From Bin87 sp965220505 (GTDB lineage: Bacteria > Chloroflexota > Dehalococcoidia > Lucifugimonadales > UBA3495), in assembly GCA_965220505.1 (NCBI GenBank), contig CBDCQE010000003.1, positions 1 through 64,000 on the forward strand: 64,000 nucleotides of DNA, in the 5' to 3' direction. Below are positions 24,878 through 32,611 of this stretch, in pieces. The stretch's first letter is position 1. The number at the start of each line of letters is the position of its first letter. The translations under genes and the position numbers were made by a program. Under the pieces are notes generated by a model, which was not told where the DNA came from, did no database searches, and saw only the letters and a list, made by a program, of their open reading frames with translations.

Positions 24878-26284
24878 GTGCCTATCAAGTCACTGGAATT
24901 GAGCAATGTAGGCCCGTTTCGACGCCGCCCGGACGGCAGCGGAGCCGATGGCATCAAGCTGGAGTTTGACGCCAATGTGAACCTGCTCATCGGGCCGAAC
25001 AACGTGGGGAAGTCCACGGTGTTGCAGGCATTGGCTGCCGTGACTGCCCAAGACGATAGTGTGATCAACGCACTGCCGCGGGCATTTCAAAACGCGGCGA
25101 CTGACATTCACAAGGGATACAACCGGGTAGGGGCAGAATTCTCGCTGGTGTGGGCCAACCCTGCGGGTGATTATCGACGACTCTGGGACGTGCTAACGGG
25201 TTGGGCATCAGGGGGAGATGACTTTTACGGTTTTCCGTCTGAAATGGCGCGTTTAAAAATTGGCGGTCCAAATGGCCTCATTGAGGTGGATGAAATCAAT
25301 TGGGATCTGTATTCCACTGATTTTGGGTACGTAGGATATTACAATCCTGCACTGCGCAGGATAGCGGATCATTATGTAGATGGTCCTGTGTGGGCTGGGG
25401 TTCGGCTCAATTTAGAAACTGGAGCAAGGGAATCTATAAGCAGTTCACAATACCAGGCGTCGAATGATCCGGACGATGATCGAAACGTTCATGCGGCGGT
25501 GGCTTATCGACATAGCCCCGGCGATTTTAACCACGCAGTCTTCCAAGATTTCGAGCATGTAATCCTTGAAATAGCAACAGGGTTTCAAATCGACATTGGA
25601 ACTGGGGTTTTCGCCGATGATGATCCTTCGTCATCCAGTCACAGGAAAGGTCAAAGTAAATTCTCTACTATGGATGGCTTTTTGACGTACCCCGAATTGA
25701 GTCATGGAACCCGTTCAACACTGGCGTGGGTGTCGCATTTTATGGTGGGGATGGCCCAGAACTATTACGACAATCCTAATTGGAAGGAAAAACCCGGCAT
25801 TTTCATCATCGACGAAATCGACGCCCACCTGCATCCGTCCTGGCAGCGGCGCATCATCCCCACGCTGCAACGGCACTTCCCCAACGTGCAGATTTTCGCC
25901 AGCACCCACTCGCCGATGATGGTGGCCGGCTTGAAGAAAGGGCAGGTGCATCTGCTGAAACGTGACGAAACCGGGCAGGTGGTCTGGTCCCGCAACGAGC
26001 AGGACATCATTGGGTGGACGGCGGACGAGATTTACCGGACGTTCATGGGGATAGACGATCCCACGGACGATCGGACGGCGCGGCATGCCGAGGAATTGCG
26101 GAATCTAAGGAACAAAGATGCATTGACGCCGGAAGATGAAGCGCGGATGCAGGAATTGCGGCGGTTGGTCAATGAGGACCTGCTGGCCGGAGGGTGGCTC
26201 AAGGCGCAGGACGAACGATTTGACGAGATGATGCGCCGGTTCATGGCTAATCGCATGTCCGACTTGTCGCAGGACGGAGCGTAG
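24878..26284 (+). CDS. Septu-like (PtuA-type) AAA/ABC ATPase
   Basis: This 468-residue SMC/ABC-type ATPase starts at GTG. It has Walker A IGPNNVGKSTVLQALA near the N-terminus, a signature-like ELSHGTRSTLAWV, Walker B GIFIIDEIDAHLHPSWQ and the H-loop ASTHSPMMVAGL. The C-terminal about 90 residues are helical and charged. The middle third (about 25.2-25.7 kb) is visibly more AT-rich than the flanks, a sign of transfer. The HNH nuclease gene follows 5 bp later, the arrangement of the Septu anti-phage system. Function is inferred from that pairing. Confidence 0.78.
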   Translation: MPIKSLELSNVGPFRRRPDGSGADGIKLEFDANVNLLIGPNNVGKSTVLQALAAVTAQDDSVINALPRAFQNAATDIHKGYNRVGAEFSLVWANPAGDYRRLWDVLTGWASGGDDFYGFPSEMARLKIGGPNGLIEVDEINWDLYSTDFGYVGYYNPALRRIADHYVDGPVWAGVRLNLETGARESISSSQYQASNDPDDDRNVHAAVAYRHSPGDFNHAVFQDFEHVILEIATGFQIDIGTGVFADDDPSSSSHRKGQSKFSTMDGFLTYPELSHGTRSTLAWVSHFMVGMAQNYYDNPNWKEKPGIFIIDEIDAHLHPSWQRRIIPTLQRHFPNVQIFASTHSPMMVAGLKKGQVHLLKRDETGQVVWSRNEQDIIGWTADEIYRTFMGIDDPTDDRTARHAEELRNLRNKDALTPEDEARMQELRRLVNEDLLAGGWLKAQDERFDEMMRRFMANRMSDLSQDGA

Positions 26285-26289
26285 CTCCG

Positions 26290-26964
26290 ATGCGCTGGGT
26301 GGACCGTGGGCCGGCTCCGTGCGGAGTGACACATTACGCGCGGGAATATACGCAGCTATGGGTTCGCTTTTTCCAGGAAAATGCCGGTTCCCGTCCGAGT
26401 GAGCATAACTATTGGGTGCTTTTTGCGCAGGACCTCCGCGAACAGTTCAGCAATAAATGCGGCTATTGTGAGCGTCGGTGCGACCGCAGCGATGACCCGT
26501 CAGGTAGTCGATCTCCAACCGTTGACCATTTCAGGCCGCTGAACCAATTCCCCGAACTGGCCTACCAATGGTCAAACTGGATTTTCAGCTGTCGTCGCTG
26601 CAATGAGGACTACAAAGGCGGGGCTTGGCCTCCGTCCGGGTATGTTGACCCTTGCGCTGAGGAAATCTCGGAACGCCCGGAACAATACTTTGATTACAAT
26701 CACGATACCGGCGAAATAATCCCCAAGGATAGTTTGCAGCAGGTTGCTCGGGACAAAGCCCGGCGCACGGCGGAAGACTTGGGGTTGAACCAACGGGAGA
26801 TGCGCGTCAGTCGGATCCGGTGGATTGAGCGATTTCGAGATGAACTGTCGCAAAATGATACAGCGGAGTGGCTGACGATTGTTGACGGTTATACTGGCGC
26901 AGCGGCGGAATACTGCGGGATTACCAGAATGTTCCTTACGCAGTATCGACAGCCGGGTCGTTGA
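26290..26964 (+). CDS. HNH endonuclease (PtuB-like, TIGR02646-like)
   Basis: This 224-residue protein has the zinc knuckle CGYCERRC, the HNH core TVDHFRPLNQFPEL and WIFSCRRCNEDYKGG. The VDHFRP...SCxxCN arrangement is that of PtuB and TIGR02646-type nucleases encoded beside an ATPase. The rest is helical and charged. It shares the AT-rich composition and direction of the preceding ATPase. The nuclease is expected to act on nucleic acid when the ATPase senses infection; this is by analogy with Septu. Confidence 0.8.
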   Translation: MRWVDRGPAPCGVTHYAREYTQLWVRFFQENAGSRPSEHNYWVLFAQDLREQFSNKCGYCERRCDRSDDPSGSRSPTVDHFRPLNQFPELAYQWSNWIFSCRRCNEDYKGGAWPPSGYVDPCAEEISERPEQYFDYNHDTGEIIPKDSLQQVARDKARRTAEDLGLNQREMRVSRIRWIERFRDELSQNDTAEWLTIVDGYTGAAAEYCGITRMFLTQYRQPGR

Positions 26965-27000
26965 CACCGCCGCCGTTGCCCGCCCATAATCCTGAGCACC

Positions 27001-27252
27001 ATGCAGTTTTACGTTCAACTATTCGCCCTGTACCGGGAGCGGGCCGGGTCCTCGGTGGTTACCGTGGACGTGCCGGACGACGCCACCGTCGGGACGCTCA
27101 CCGATGTGGTGCGGGGCATGTATCCGCGCCTGGCGCCGCCCGAGGTGCGTATCGTGGTGGCGGTGAACGCCGAGTACGCGGACGACGATCAAGCCTTGAA
27201 CCCTGGCGACGAGGTTTGCCTGATTCCTCCCGTCAGTGGAGGACGCGGTTAG
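27001..27252 (+). CDS. moaD: Molybdopterin synthase sulfur carrier subunit MoaD
   Basis: This 83-residue ubiquitin-like protein has MQFYVQLFALYRERAG and the DDATVGTLTDVVR helix. It carries sulfur as a C-terminal thiocarboxylate for molybdopterin formation. The end reads PPVSGGRG: the Gly-Gly is followed by Arg-Gly, whereas standard MoaD ends exactly in Gly-Gly. It lies 16 bp upstream of moaE. Confidence 0.88.
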   Translation: MQFYVQLFALYRERAGSSVVTVDVPDDATVGTLTDVVRGMYPRLAPPEVRIVVAVNAEYADDDQALNPGDEVCLIPPVSGGRG

Positions 27253-27268
27253 CGGAGGTCGCTGAGCC

Positions 27269-27748
27269 ATGATTATCCTGACTGACGAACCCCTGGATCC
27301 CGTGGCGGTGACCGACTCCGTGCGCAAGGACGGCAACGGGGCCGTAGTGACCTTCCTGGGCACCACGCGGGACAACTTCGGCGGCAAGACCGTCACCAGG
27401 CTGGAGTACGAAGCCTACGACGTGATGGCCATCAAGAAGATGGAAGAGGTGAGGGACAGCCTGTGCGCCGATTACGGCATTGAGGACATCGCCATCGCCC
27501 ACCGCACCGGCCGGGTGGACGTGGGCTACATCAGCCTGGTGGTGGCCGTGGCCTCGCCGCACCGGGTCGAGGCGTTCGAGGCTTGCCACGAGGCCGTGAA
27601 CCGGATCAAGACCATCGTTCCCATCTGGAAGAAGGAATGGTTCGCCGACGGCTCCCGCTGGGTGGCCTGCGAGGACCACGAGTTTGCCGACGAGGCCGAG
27701 CACCGGCACGCCCACGCGGAAAGGCACGTGGCGGCGGTCGGTGACTGA
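27269..27748 (+). CDS. moaE: Molybdopterin synthase catalytic subunit MoaE
   Basis: This 159-residue protein has GAVVTFLGTTRDNFGG, LEYEAYDVMAIKKM and the C-terminal catalytic region IVPIWKKEWFADGSRWV with the conserved lysines. With MoaD it converts precursor Z into molybdopterin. GGAGG precedes the ATG. The C-terminus carries an extra His/Glu-rich tail (EAEHRHAHAERH). Confidence 0.93.
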   Translation: MIILTDEPLDPVAVTDSVRKDGNGAVVTFLGTTRDNFGGKTVTRLEYEAYDVMAIKKMEEVRDSLCADYGIEDIAIAHRTGRVDVGYISLVVAVASPHRVEAFEACHEAVNRIKTIVPIWKKEWFADGSRWVACEDHEFADEAEHRHAHAERHVAAVGD

Positions 27749-27761
27749 GGACTGCGCCGGA

Positions 27762-28340
27762 CTAGCGTAAGCCGTCTATCAGGTGGACCAGCATCCGGCC
27801 GGCGGAAAGGTCCACCTCTTTTACCACCTGCGTCACGGCGGGTATCAGGATTTCCCGGCCGTCTCCCGAGGTCACGACGTAAACGTCGTTGCTGCCGGTG
27901 ATGAGTACCTCATGCAGGGTACCCAGCCGTTCGCCCTGGTCGGTGACCACCTCCAGCCCGACCAATTGGTAATGGTAATATTCCCCGGGCGGTAGATCAG
28001 GAGCGGGGTCCACCGGCGCGATGAGCCACTGTCCGGCCAGGGACCGGACGGCGTCCGCGCTCTCCAGGCCGTCCAGCCGTAGCAGGCCATAGCCCCCGGG
28101 CAGCTCGCGAAAATCCGTAATGGCGCGAGATTCCCCCGCGACGGTCAGGTTGTTCCCAACCTGAAACCGGGACGGGTTATCGGACAGGGACTGAACCCGA
28201 AGGGTACCGTCATTGCCGTGGCTGCGAATGATCCGCCCAACCGCCACCGCGCCGTCGGGCAATGGCGGCTCCGCGTCAGGCAGCGGGTTACGCGACGGGG
28301 CGGGCCGCTGGAAGCGCCGGGCACGCTTGCGGCTAGACAA
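27762..28340 (-). CDS. rimM: Ribosome maturation factor RimM
   Basis: This 192-residue protein has the RimM N-terminal domain (VAVGRIIRSHGNDGTLRVQS) and the PRC-barrel (PPGEYYHYQLVGLEV, ITGSNDVYVV, ILIPAVTQVVKEVDL). It aids 16S processing and S19 placement in the 30S subunit. The start is probably TTG 28340, overlapping the khpA stop by 8 bp. An N-terminal Arg/Pro-rich extension of about 28 residues precedes the domain. Confidence 0.9.
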   Translation of the reverse strand: MSSRKRARRFQRPAPSRNPLPDAEPPLPDGAVAVGRIIRSHGNDGTLRVQSLSDNPSRFQVGNNLTVAGESRAITDFRELPGGYGLLRLDGLESADAVRSLAGQWLIAPVDPAPDLPPGEYYHYQLVGLEVVTDQGERLGTLHEVLITGSNDVYVVTSGDGREILIPAVTQVVKEVDLSAGRMLVHLIDGLR

Positions 28341-28560
28341 TCTCCAGCACGGCCCGCGTGCCGTCCTTGACGGCTGCCACGCGGAGGAGGACCCGCATTG
28401 CTTGGGCCACTCTTCCCTGTCGCCCTATGACCTTGCCCTTGTCTTCGGGGGCCACTTCAAGGCGAATGACGATCTGGTCGCCTTCGTCTGATTCCGTAAC
28501 CCGGACGGCTTCCGGATTTGACGTCAGCGACTGAGCGATAAACTCAATCAGCTCTTTCAT
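28333..28560 (-). CDS. khpA: KH-domain RNA-binding protein KhpA
   Basis: This 75-residue protein is a single KH domain with the GxxG loop in KGKVIGRQGRVAQAMR. It overlaps rpsP at its start by 17 bp and rimM at its end. The rpsP-khpA-rimM order is the usual one in Gram-positive-type bacteria. Confidence 0.92.
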   Translation of the reverse strand: MKELIEFIAQSLTSNPEAVRVTESDEGDQIVIRLEVAPEDKGKVIGRQGRVAQAMRVLLRVAAVKDGTRAVLEIV

Positions 28561-28813
28561 CCGAGTTGACCTTGCTGAAGATGTCGTTCCGTTCGAATAT
28601 CTGCCGCACCGGGTCGGAAGGCTGTGCGCCCTTGCGCAACCATTCGACCGCGCGGCTTTCGTCCAAGGTCACTGCCGGCGGGTCCGCCATGGGATCGTAG
28701 TGGCCAATTCCGTCGATGTAAGCGCCATCCCTGGGGTTGCGCTTTTCAGTAACGACGATTCGGTAGTAGGGGCGGCCTTTTTTGCCTACGCGCCTGAGGC
28801 GGATCCGTAGCAT
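28544..28813 (-). CDS. rpsP: 30S ribosomal protein S16
   Basis: This 89-residue ribosomal protein begins MLRIRLRRVGKKGRPYYRIV and has the YIDGIGHYDPMADPP motif. A good ribosome-binding site (CAGGAG) precedes the ATG. It heads the rpsP-khpA-rimM operon, and a strong promoter lies just upstream. No trmD or rplS follows rimM, unlike in many genomes. Confidence 0.95.
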   Translation of the reverse strand: MLRIRLRRVGKKGRPYYRIVVTEKRNPRDGAYIDGIGHYDPMADPPAVTLDESRAVEWLRKGAQPSDPVRQIFERNDIFSKVNSDERAD

Positions 28814-28851
28814 CTGAACTCCTGTTGCTGAATTGGTATACGCGGGATTCC

Positions 28852-28880
28852 AATTTATGGATTTGCTTTCCGTTTGTCAA
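28852..28880 (-). promoter_or_regulatory. Promoter of the rpsP operon
   Basis: On the minus strand TTGACA (28880-28875) and TAAATT (28857-28852) are spaced by exactly 17 bp. This places transcription start about 30 bp ahead of rpsP. Confidence 0.7.
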
Positions 28881-28990
28881 ACGAGATCACGCGCGCCGAA
28901 ACGGGAAACGCGACGGAAAACGAGAAGGGTCAAACCAAAACGAGGCCATCAGGCCCCGAGACCCCGGCAGAAGGGGGTGGATTAAATGGA

Positions 28991-29163
28991 TATCGGGCCC
29001 AGACTGGACCTTTGGCTTGTCGCCCGATACTTCCCCAGGACCTCTGGGGCGACGGTAGACACTGGTCTGGGCCCGACTGACGGGCTAAATGCCGTTTTTG
29101 AAAAGCGATGACGCTAAGAGGCGCTCACCCCGTCGTGTCCAGACTGGTGCCTACCATCGCCCC
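28991..29163 (-). promoter_or_regulatory. Structured leader with mutually exclusive pairings
   Basis: Three segments can pair in alternative ways. Segment 1 (29139-29163) is complementary to segment 2 (29046-29070) over 25 positions with four mismatches, two of them G-U in the minus-strand RNA. The inner edge of segment 2 (29065-29076) is perfectly complementary over 12 bases to segment 3 (28993-29004). Segment 3 can also form a hairpin of its own (28991-28998 with 29022-29029). Segment 1 lies inside a 23-codon reading frame. The layout resembles an attenuator, but no T-run follows the last hairpin. Confidence 0.5.
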
Positions 29164-29185
29164 AGCATGTTAAACTGTGTTCCAT
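29114..29185 (-). CDS. Candidate 23-residue leader peptide
   Basis: An ATG (29185-29183) follows a perfect AAGGAGG at nine-base spacing and opens 23 codons ending in TAG. The peptide begins MEHSLTCWGDGRHQSG. A good promoter lies about 50 bp upstream. Its coding sequence contains segment 1 of the competing hairpins, so ribosome progress could decide which structure forms. It may instead be a small free-standing peptide. Confidence 0.45.
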   Translation of the reverse strand: MEHSLTCWGDGRHQSGHDGVSAS

Positions 29186-29230
29186 TAGCCATCACCTCCT
29201 TTCTCAAAGTTCCGCACAGCGGTTGCCCGT

Positions 29231-29259
29231 AATCTACAACCAGGATATTCCCTTGTCAA
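29231..29259 (-). promoter_or_regulatory. Promoter driving the structured leader
   Basis: On the minus strand TTGACA (29259-29254) and TAGATT (29236-29231) have a 17-bp spacer. It points away from fmt, toward the mini-ORF and rpsP. Confidence 0.65.
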
Positions 29260-29285
29260 CCCATTCCGCGGGCGAATCTTGCTAC

Positions 29286-30236
29286 GTGTTAACGCCGGAA
29301 AATCCGTTGCGCGCCGTGTTCATGGGGACGCCCCAGTTCGCCGTGCCCGCGCTGGATGCCCTTTCAGCCAACCCGGCAGTGGATGTGGCAGCGGTCTACA
29401 CTCCCCCCGATCGTCGTAGCGGCCGGGGCCGTACGATGGAGCCCTCCCCGGTCAAAGCGCGAGCCCGGCAACTCGAGGTCCCGGTTTGCCAGCCGACCAC
29501 GCTGCGCAACGCGGACGCGGTGGCCGAGTTGGCCAGGCTGGGCCTGGACATCATCGTGGTGGTGGCCTACGGCCGGCTCCTCCCCGCGGAGGTGCTGGAA
29601 CTTCCCCGCTTCGGTTGCGTGAACCTGCATCCCTCGCTGTTGCCTCGCCACCGGGGACCATCCCCGGTTCCAGGGGCAATCCTCAGCGGCGACGCCACCA
29701 CCGGCATCACGCTGATGTTGCTCGACGAAGGCATGGACACCGGGCCGGTGATTGCGCAGCGTTCCCGGGAACTGCGGCCGGAGGACAACGCCGAAAACCT
29801 CACCGATGAGTTGTTCCGCGAAGGGGCGTTGCTGCTCAACGAGACGCTTGCCGGCTGGGTGTCGGGATCCGTGGCAGCCCGCCCGCAGGACGAGGCGTTC
29901 GCCACCTACACCTCGAAAATGGAACGCGCCGACGGCTTGGCCGATTGGAACCGGCCGGCGGAGTTCCTGTGCCGGCAGCAAAGGGCGTACACGCCGTGGC
30001 CGGGCCTGCATACCCAGTGGAATGGCAAGGGCATCAAGCTCCTGGATGTGGCGCCTTTGCCAGGCGGCGCTGCGGAACCGGGAGTGGTGGGCCGGACTGA
30101 CGAGGGTCGGCTAGCCGTGGGAACAGCCGATGGTCTCCTGGTCGTATCCCGCTTGCAATTGGCGGGCAGACAGGCTGCCGACGCGGCCGATTTCATCCGC
30201 GGTTACCCTGACCTCATCGGCGCGCGGCTGGGCTGA
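29286..30236 (+). CDS. fmt: Methionyl-tRNA formyltransferase
   Basis: This enzyme of about 316 residues formylates initiator Met-tRNA. It has VFMGTPQFAVPALDAL, the formyl-THF site NLHPSLLPRHRGPSP and LLDEGMDTGPVI, then the C-terminal tRNA-binding domain. The start is uncertain: GTG 29286 and TTG 29307 are both plausible, neither has a good ribosome-binding site, and the frame is open to 29223. The divergent leader promoter overlaps this region. Confidence 0.92.
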   Translation: MLTPENPLRAVFMGTPQFAVPALDALSANPAVDVAAVYTPPDRRSGRGRTMEPSPVKARARQLEVPVCQPTTLRNADAVAELARLGLDIIVVVAYGRLLPAEVLELPRFGCVNLHPSLLPRHRGPSPVPGAILSGDATTGITLMLLDEGMDTGPVIAQRSRELRPEDNAENLTDELFREGALLLNETLAGWVSGSVAARPQDEAFATYTSKMERADGLADWNRPAEFLCRQQRAYTPWPGLHTQWNGKGIKLLDVAPLPGGAAEPGVVGRTDEGRLAVGTADGLLVVSRLQLAGRQAADAADFIRGYPDLIGARLG

Positions 30237-30260
30237 TCCGGCCACCATCCCCGGGCCCGG

Positions 30261-30425
30261 TTACCGGGGCACGCCCTGGTGGAATTTCTTGACTCCACAC
30301 CTGGTGCACACCCCGATCGTGGCCGGCCGGCCGTTGCGCATGGTGATGTATTCGACGTTCTTCGATGGTGTGTTGGCCCGGCACAGGGGGCAGTACATGA
30401 TGGCCGGGTTAGCGGGAACGCACAC
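30261..30425 (-). CDS. DUF5679-like zinc-ribbon mini-protein
   Basis: This protein of about 54 residues has two knuckles, MYCPLC and VCTRCGVKKFHQG, separated by KNVEYITMRNGRPATIG, the pattern of DUF5679. I start at GTG 30425 because GGGAG lies seven bases upstream; ATG 30398 would give 45 residues. It lies convergent to fmt with a 24-bp gap. Function unknown; probably a structural zinc ribbon that binds nucleic acid or protein. Confidence 0.7.
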   Translation of the reverse strand: MCVPANPAIMYCPLCRANTPSKNVEYITMRNGRPATIGVCTRCGVKKFHQGVPR

Positions 30426-30804
30426 GGGTGATCTCCCAGTCTGAAAGGTATTCGATACATATTCGCTGAGCCCTCTCGCGAGGACTCCGTCGTCGATTGG
30501 ACGCGGTGTTGGCCATCCGGCCGATGACGAGTGATTTATCGGGTACACGCCGTCTTATGGCGACGATACCGGCTGGCGTGTCGTTCGCATCATTGCCGCT
30601 ACTAACATTTACGGTTTGCCGAGTGGCGCGGTTTTCGGACCCATTTATCGCCGAGCGACGGCGCGCACTGGGCGAAAGCGTTGGGCTCCGGAGCGAGGCT
30701 TACGGGCCCGGAAGCTGGCCGTCAGCGCCCGTGCCCTTCCCTCCCTGGTGTAGAATTCCGCCAACATTGCCGGCGGCCGCCGGCGGAACGACACGGAGGG
30801 AAAC
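30426..30804. other. Intergenic region, nothing recognised
   Basis: About 380 bp between the divergent zinc-ribbon and cyclase genes. The segment is less GC-rich at 30.5-30.65 kb. I see no tRNA, repeat or convincing coding frame. GGAGGG lies just before the cyclase ATG. Confidence 0.5.
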
Positions 30805-31755
30805 ATGGCGTTCGCAGGAGTACCCACTGAAGCCGAGGTGCTGGCCTGGTATCGGGATGAGAACAACTGGGGTCGCTGGGGCCAGCAGGACCAACTGGGC
30901 GCGCTGAACCTGATCACGACCGCAAAGCGAACCCAGGCCGCGGCGCTGGTGCAGACCGGGGAAACGGTGAGCTGCGCCCGCCCCATCACCACGGACATGA
31001 CGCCGGACATCACCCACCAGGTGCAGCGGTTCATGGTGGATAGCGGCGAGGGCCGCGACACCGATCCCTTGGAACGTCGCAACTCAAGACGGGGAGCCGC
31101 CGAGTTCATCGGCATGGTATTCCACGGGCAGACCATCACGCACATCGACGCGCTGTCGCATTACTCCTACGACGGCCTGATGTACAACGGCGTGCCGGCG
31201 GGGGTGGTCACGTCGCGGGAGGGCGCGCAGAGCCATGCCATCGACCTGACGGCGCAGGGACTGGTGAGCCGGGGCGTGCTGCTGGACATCGCCAAGGTGC
31301 GCGGCGTCGATTGGCTTTCGCCCGACGCGCCTGTGATGCCCGAGGATCTGGACGCGGCGGAGCGCGACCACGGGGTCACGGTTCAGGAGGGAGACATCCT
31401 GCTGGTCCGCACCGGCAACTACCGCCGCCGCCTGGTGGATGGCCCCGTGCCGGGAACCGAACCCAGCGTGGCTTGCCACGTGGCCTGTGCGCCGTGGTTC
31501 AAGGAGCGGGGGATTGCCATGCTCGGCACGGACACGTCCAACGACATCCGGCCCAACCAGTACGAGAACATCGTTTCGCCGCTGCACATCGCCTGCCTGG
31601 TCTATCTCGGCGTCTGGCTCATCGACAACGCCAACCTGGAGGACGTCGCCGAGGTGGCGGCCCGTCACAGCCGGTACGAGTTCATGCTGTCCATCGGCGC
31701 ACTGCGGCTGCGCAACGTGACCGGCAGCCCGGTGAACCCCATCGCAATTTTCTGA
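30805..31755 (+). CDS. Cyclase/kynurenine formamidase-like metal hydrolase
   Basis: This 316-residue enzyme of the cyclase family (PF04199) has the metal motif GQTITHIDALSHYSYDG, corresponding to HxGTHxDxPxH. It continues with DILLVRTGNYRRR and LGTDTSNDIRP. Members hydrolyse N-formylkynurenine, cyclic amides or lactones. The length, greater than the usual 210-260 residues, and the N-terminal extension resemble the uncharacterised cyclases common in actinobacteria and SAR202. The start has GGAGGG six bases upstream. Confidence 0.87.
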   Translation: MAFAGVPTEAEVLAWYRDENNWGRWGQQDQLGALNLITTAKRTQAAALVQTGETVSCARPITTDMTPDITHQVQRFMVDSGEGRDTDPLERRNSRRGAAEFIGMVFHGQTITHIDALSHYSYDGLMYNGVPAGVVTSREGAQSHAIDLTAQGLVSRGVLLDIAKVRGVDWLSPDAPVMPEDLDAAERDHGVTVQEGDILLVRTGNYRRRLVDGPVPGTEPSVACHVACAPWFKERGIAMLGTDTSNDIRPNQYENIVSPLHIACLVYLGVWLIDNANLEDVAEVAARHSRYEFMLSIGALRLRNVTGSPVNPIAIF

Positions 31756-31780
31756 GGAGATCTCCACCACGGAACGGTTC

Positions 31781-31821
31781 CAATCCTGGCAATCCCCAAA
31801 TCTTGAAAATTCTGATTCTGA
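31781..31821. repeat. One-sided copy of the ATCCTGATTCTGA repeat
   Basis: Just after the cyclase stop, CAATCCTGGCAATCC followed by AAATTCTGATTCTGA matches the right arm of the inverted repeat at 15082-15178. Confidence 0.55.
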
Positions 31822-31865
31822 CGTTTCCCGGCGGCAAACTGGGTACATGTGAGGCGGATTCGACG

Positions 31866-31894
31866 TTGACCACCGACGTTCCCTGTGCTAGGAT
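31866..31894 (+). promoter_or_regulatory. Promoter of the HTH regulator and tetrapyrrole genes
   Basis: TTGACC (31866-31871) and TAGGAT (31889-31894) have a 17-bp spacer. The predicted start lies about 45 bp ahead of the TTG at 31949. Confidence 0.65.
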
Positions 31895-31948
31895 TTTTGC
31901 GCCAAACCTATAGGGTTCGGCGATTACTGTAGATTTCCACAGGTTTCG

Positions 31949-32596
31949 TTGGCTACGAGTACAGAAAATGCCCCCCGCTGGATGTCCCTCGGAGAGGTAT
32001 GCCGGGCGTTGGAGATCAACGAGGCAACCCTCCGACAATGGGCAGACCGTGGCCGTTTGCCGGTGTATCGCACTCCCGGCGGGCATCGGCGGTTCCTGCG
32101 CGAGGATGTGGACGCGCTGCTCAGCCGAACTGAGGCGTCCGGAACCGACCCCGAAGATCTGGCCCTGCAGGAAATCCGGCGGAAGCTCAGCCAAGCGGAC
32201 GTATCGGAACAGTCCTGGATGGAAAGCTTCCAGGCCGAGGGGCGGGACCGCATGAGGCTGTTCGGACGGCGTTTGCTCTCGCTGCTGCTGCGGAACGACC
32301 TTGAGGATCGCAACGGACGCAAGGGCGAGACCATGTCCGAGACCCACATGCTGGGCCACGAATACGGCTCGGAGATGGCCGCGAGAGGCGTGCCGCTGAC
32401 CGACAGCGTGCAGGCCTTTCTGTTTTTCCGGCAGGCCGTGGTCGAGGCGGTGCAGCCGGACCGACTGCGGCAGGTGGTGGAAATTTCGGACGGAGTACTG
32501 GTCGGGCTGGTTGATGCCTATAGCGCCCGTCTGGCGGCGACGAACGATGTGCGGGGCGCCGGTCTGGATTCCGGCTTTCGCCGGAATGACGGTTAA
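31949..32596 (+). CDS. MerR/excisionase-type HTH regulator with helical sensory domain
   Basis: This 215-residue protein starts at TTG (an in-frame ATG at 31982 is the alternative). The N-terminal winged helix reads MSLGEVCRALEINEATLRQW, then YRTPGGHRRFLREDVDALL, a MerR-like DNA-binding domain. The C-terminal about 120 residues are helical and resemble RsbR-N-type four-helix sensor domains (HMLGHEYGSEMAARGVPL). The last ten residues, GLDSGFRRNDG, are translated from a dispersed palindromic repeat, so the ancestral stop lay earlier. It is 15 bp from the siroheme decarboxylase gene and may regulate the cluster. Confidence 0.78.
   Translation: MATSTENAPRWMSLGEVCRALEINEATLRQWADRGRLPVYRTPGGHRRFLREDVDALLSRTEASGTDPEDLALQEIRRKLSQADVSEQSWMESFQAEGRDRMRLFGRRLLSLLLRNDLEDRNGRKGETMSETHMLGHEYGSEMAARGVPLTDSVQAFLFFRQAVVEAVQPDRLRQVVEISDGVLVGLVDAYSARLAATNDVRGAGLDSGFRRNDG
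32564..32592. repeat. ATTCCGGC palindrome repeat, copy 1
   Basis: ATTCCGGC (32568-32575) and GCCGGAAT (32580-32587) flank TTTC and are followed by GACGG. Related copies are at 39169, 61971 and 62705. Here the repeat forms the 3' end of the regulator gene. Confidence 0.8.
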
Positions 32597-32611
32597 CTAG
32601 GGTGAAAGGAA

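Noticed and set aside
23470..25068. 530-codon minus-strand frame across the second amidase
   Set aside because: The plus strand has all amidase-signature motifs in frame.
28930..29215. T-box riboswitch, tmRNA, SRP RNA or RNase P RNA in the structured region near fmt
   Set aside because: None of their conserved core sequences is present; the pairing pattern fits a leader better.
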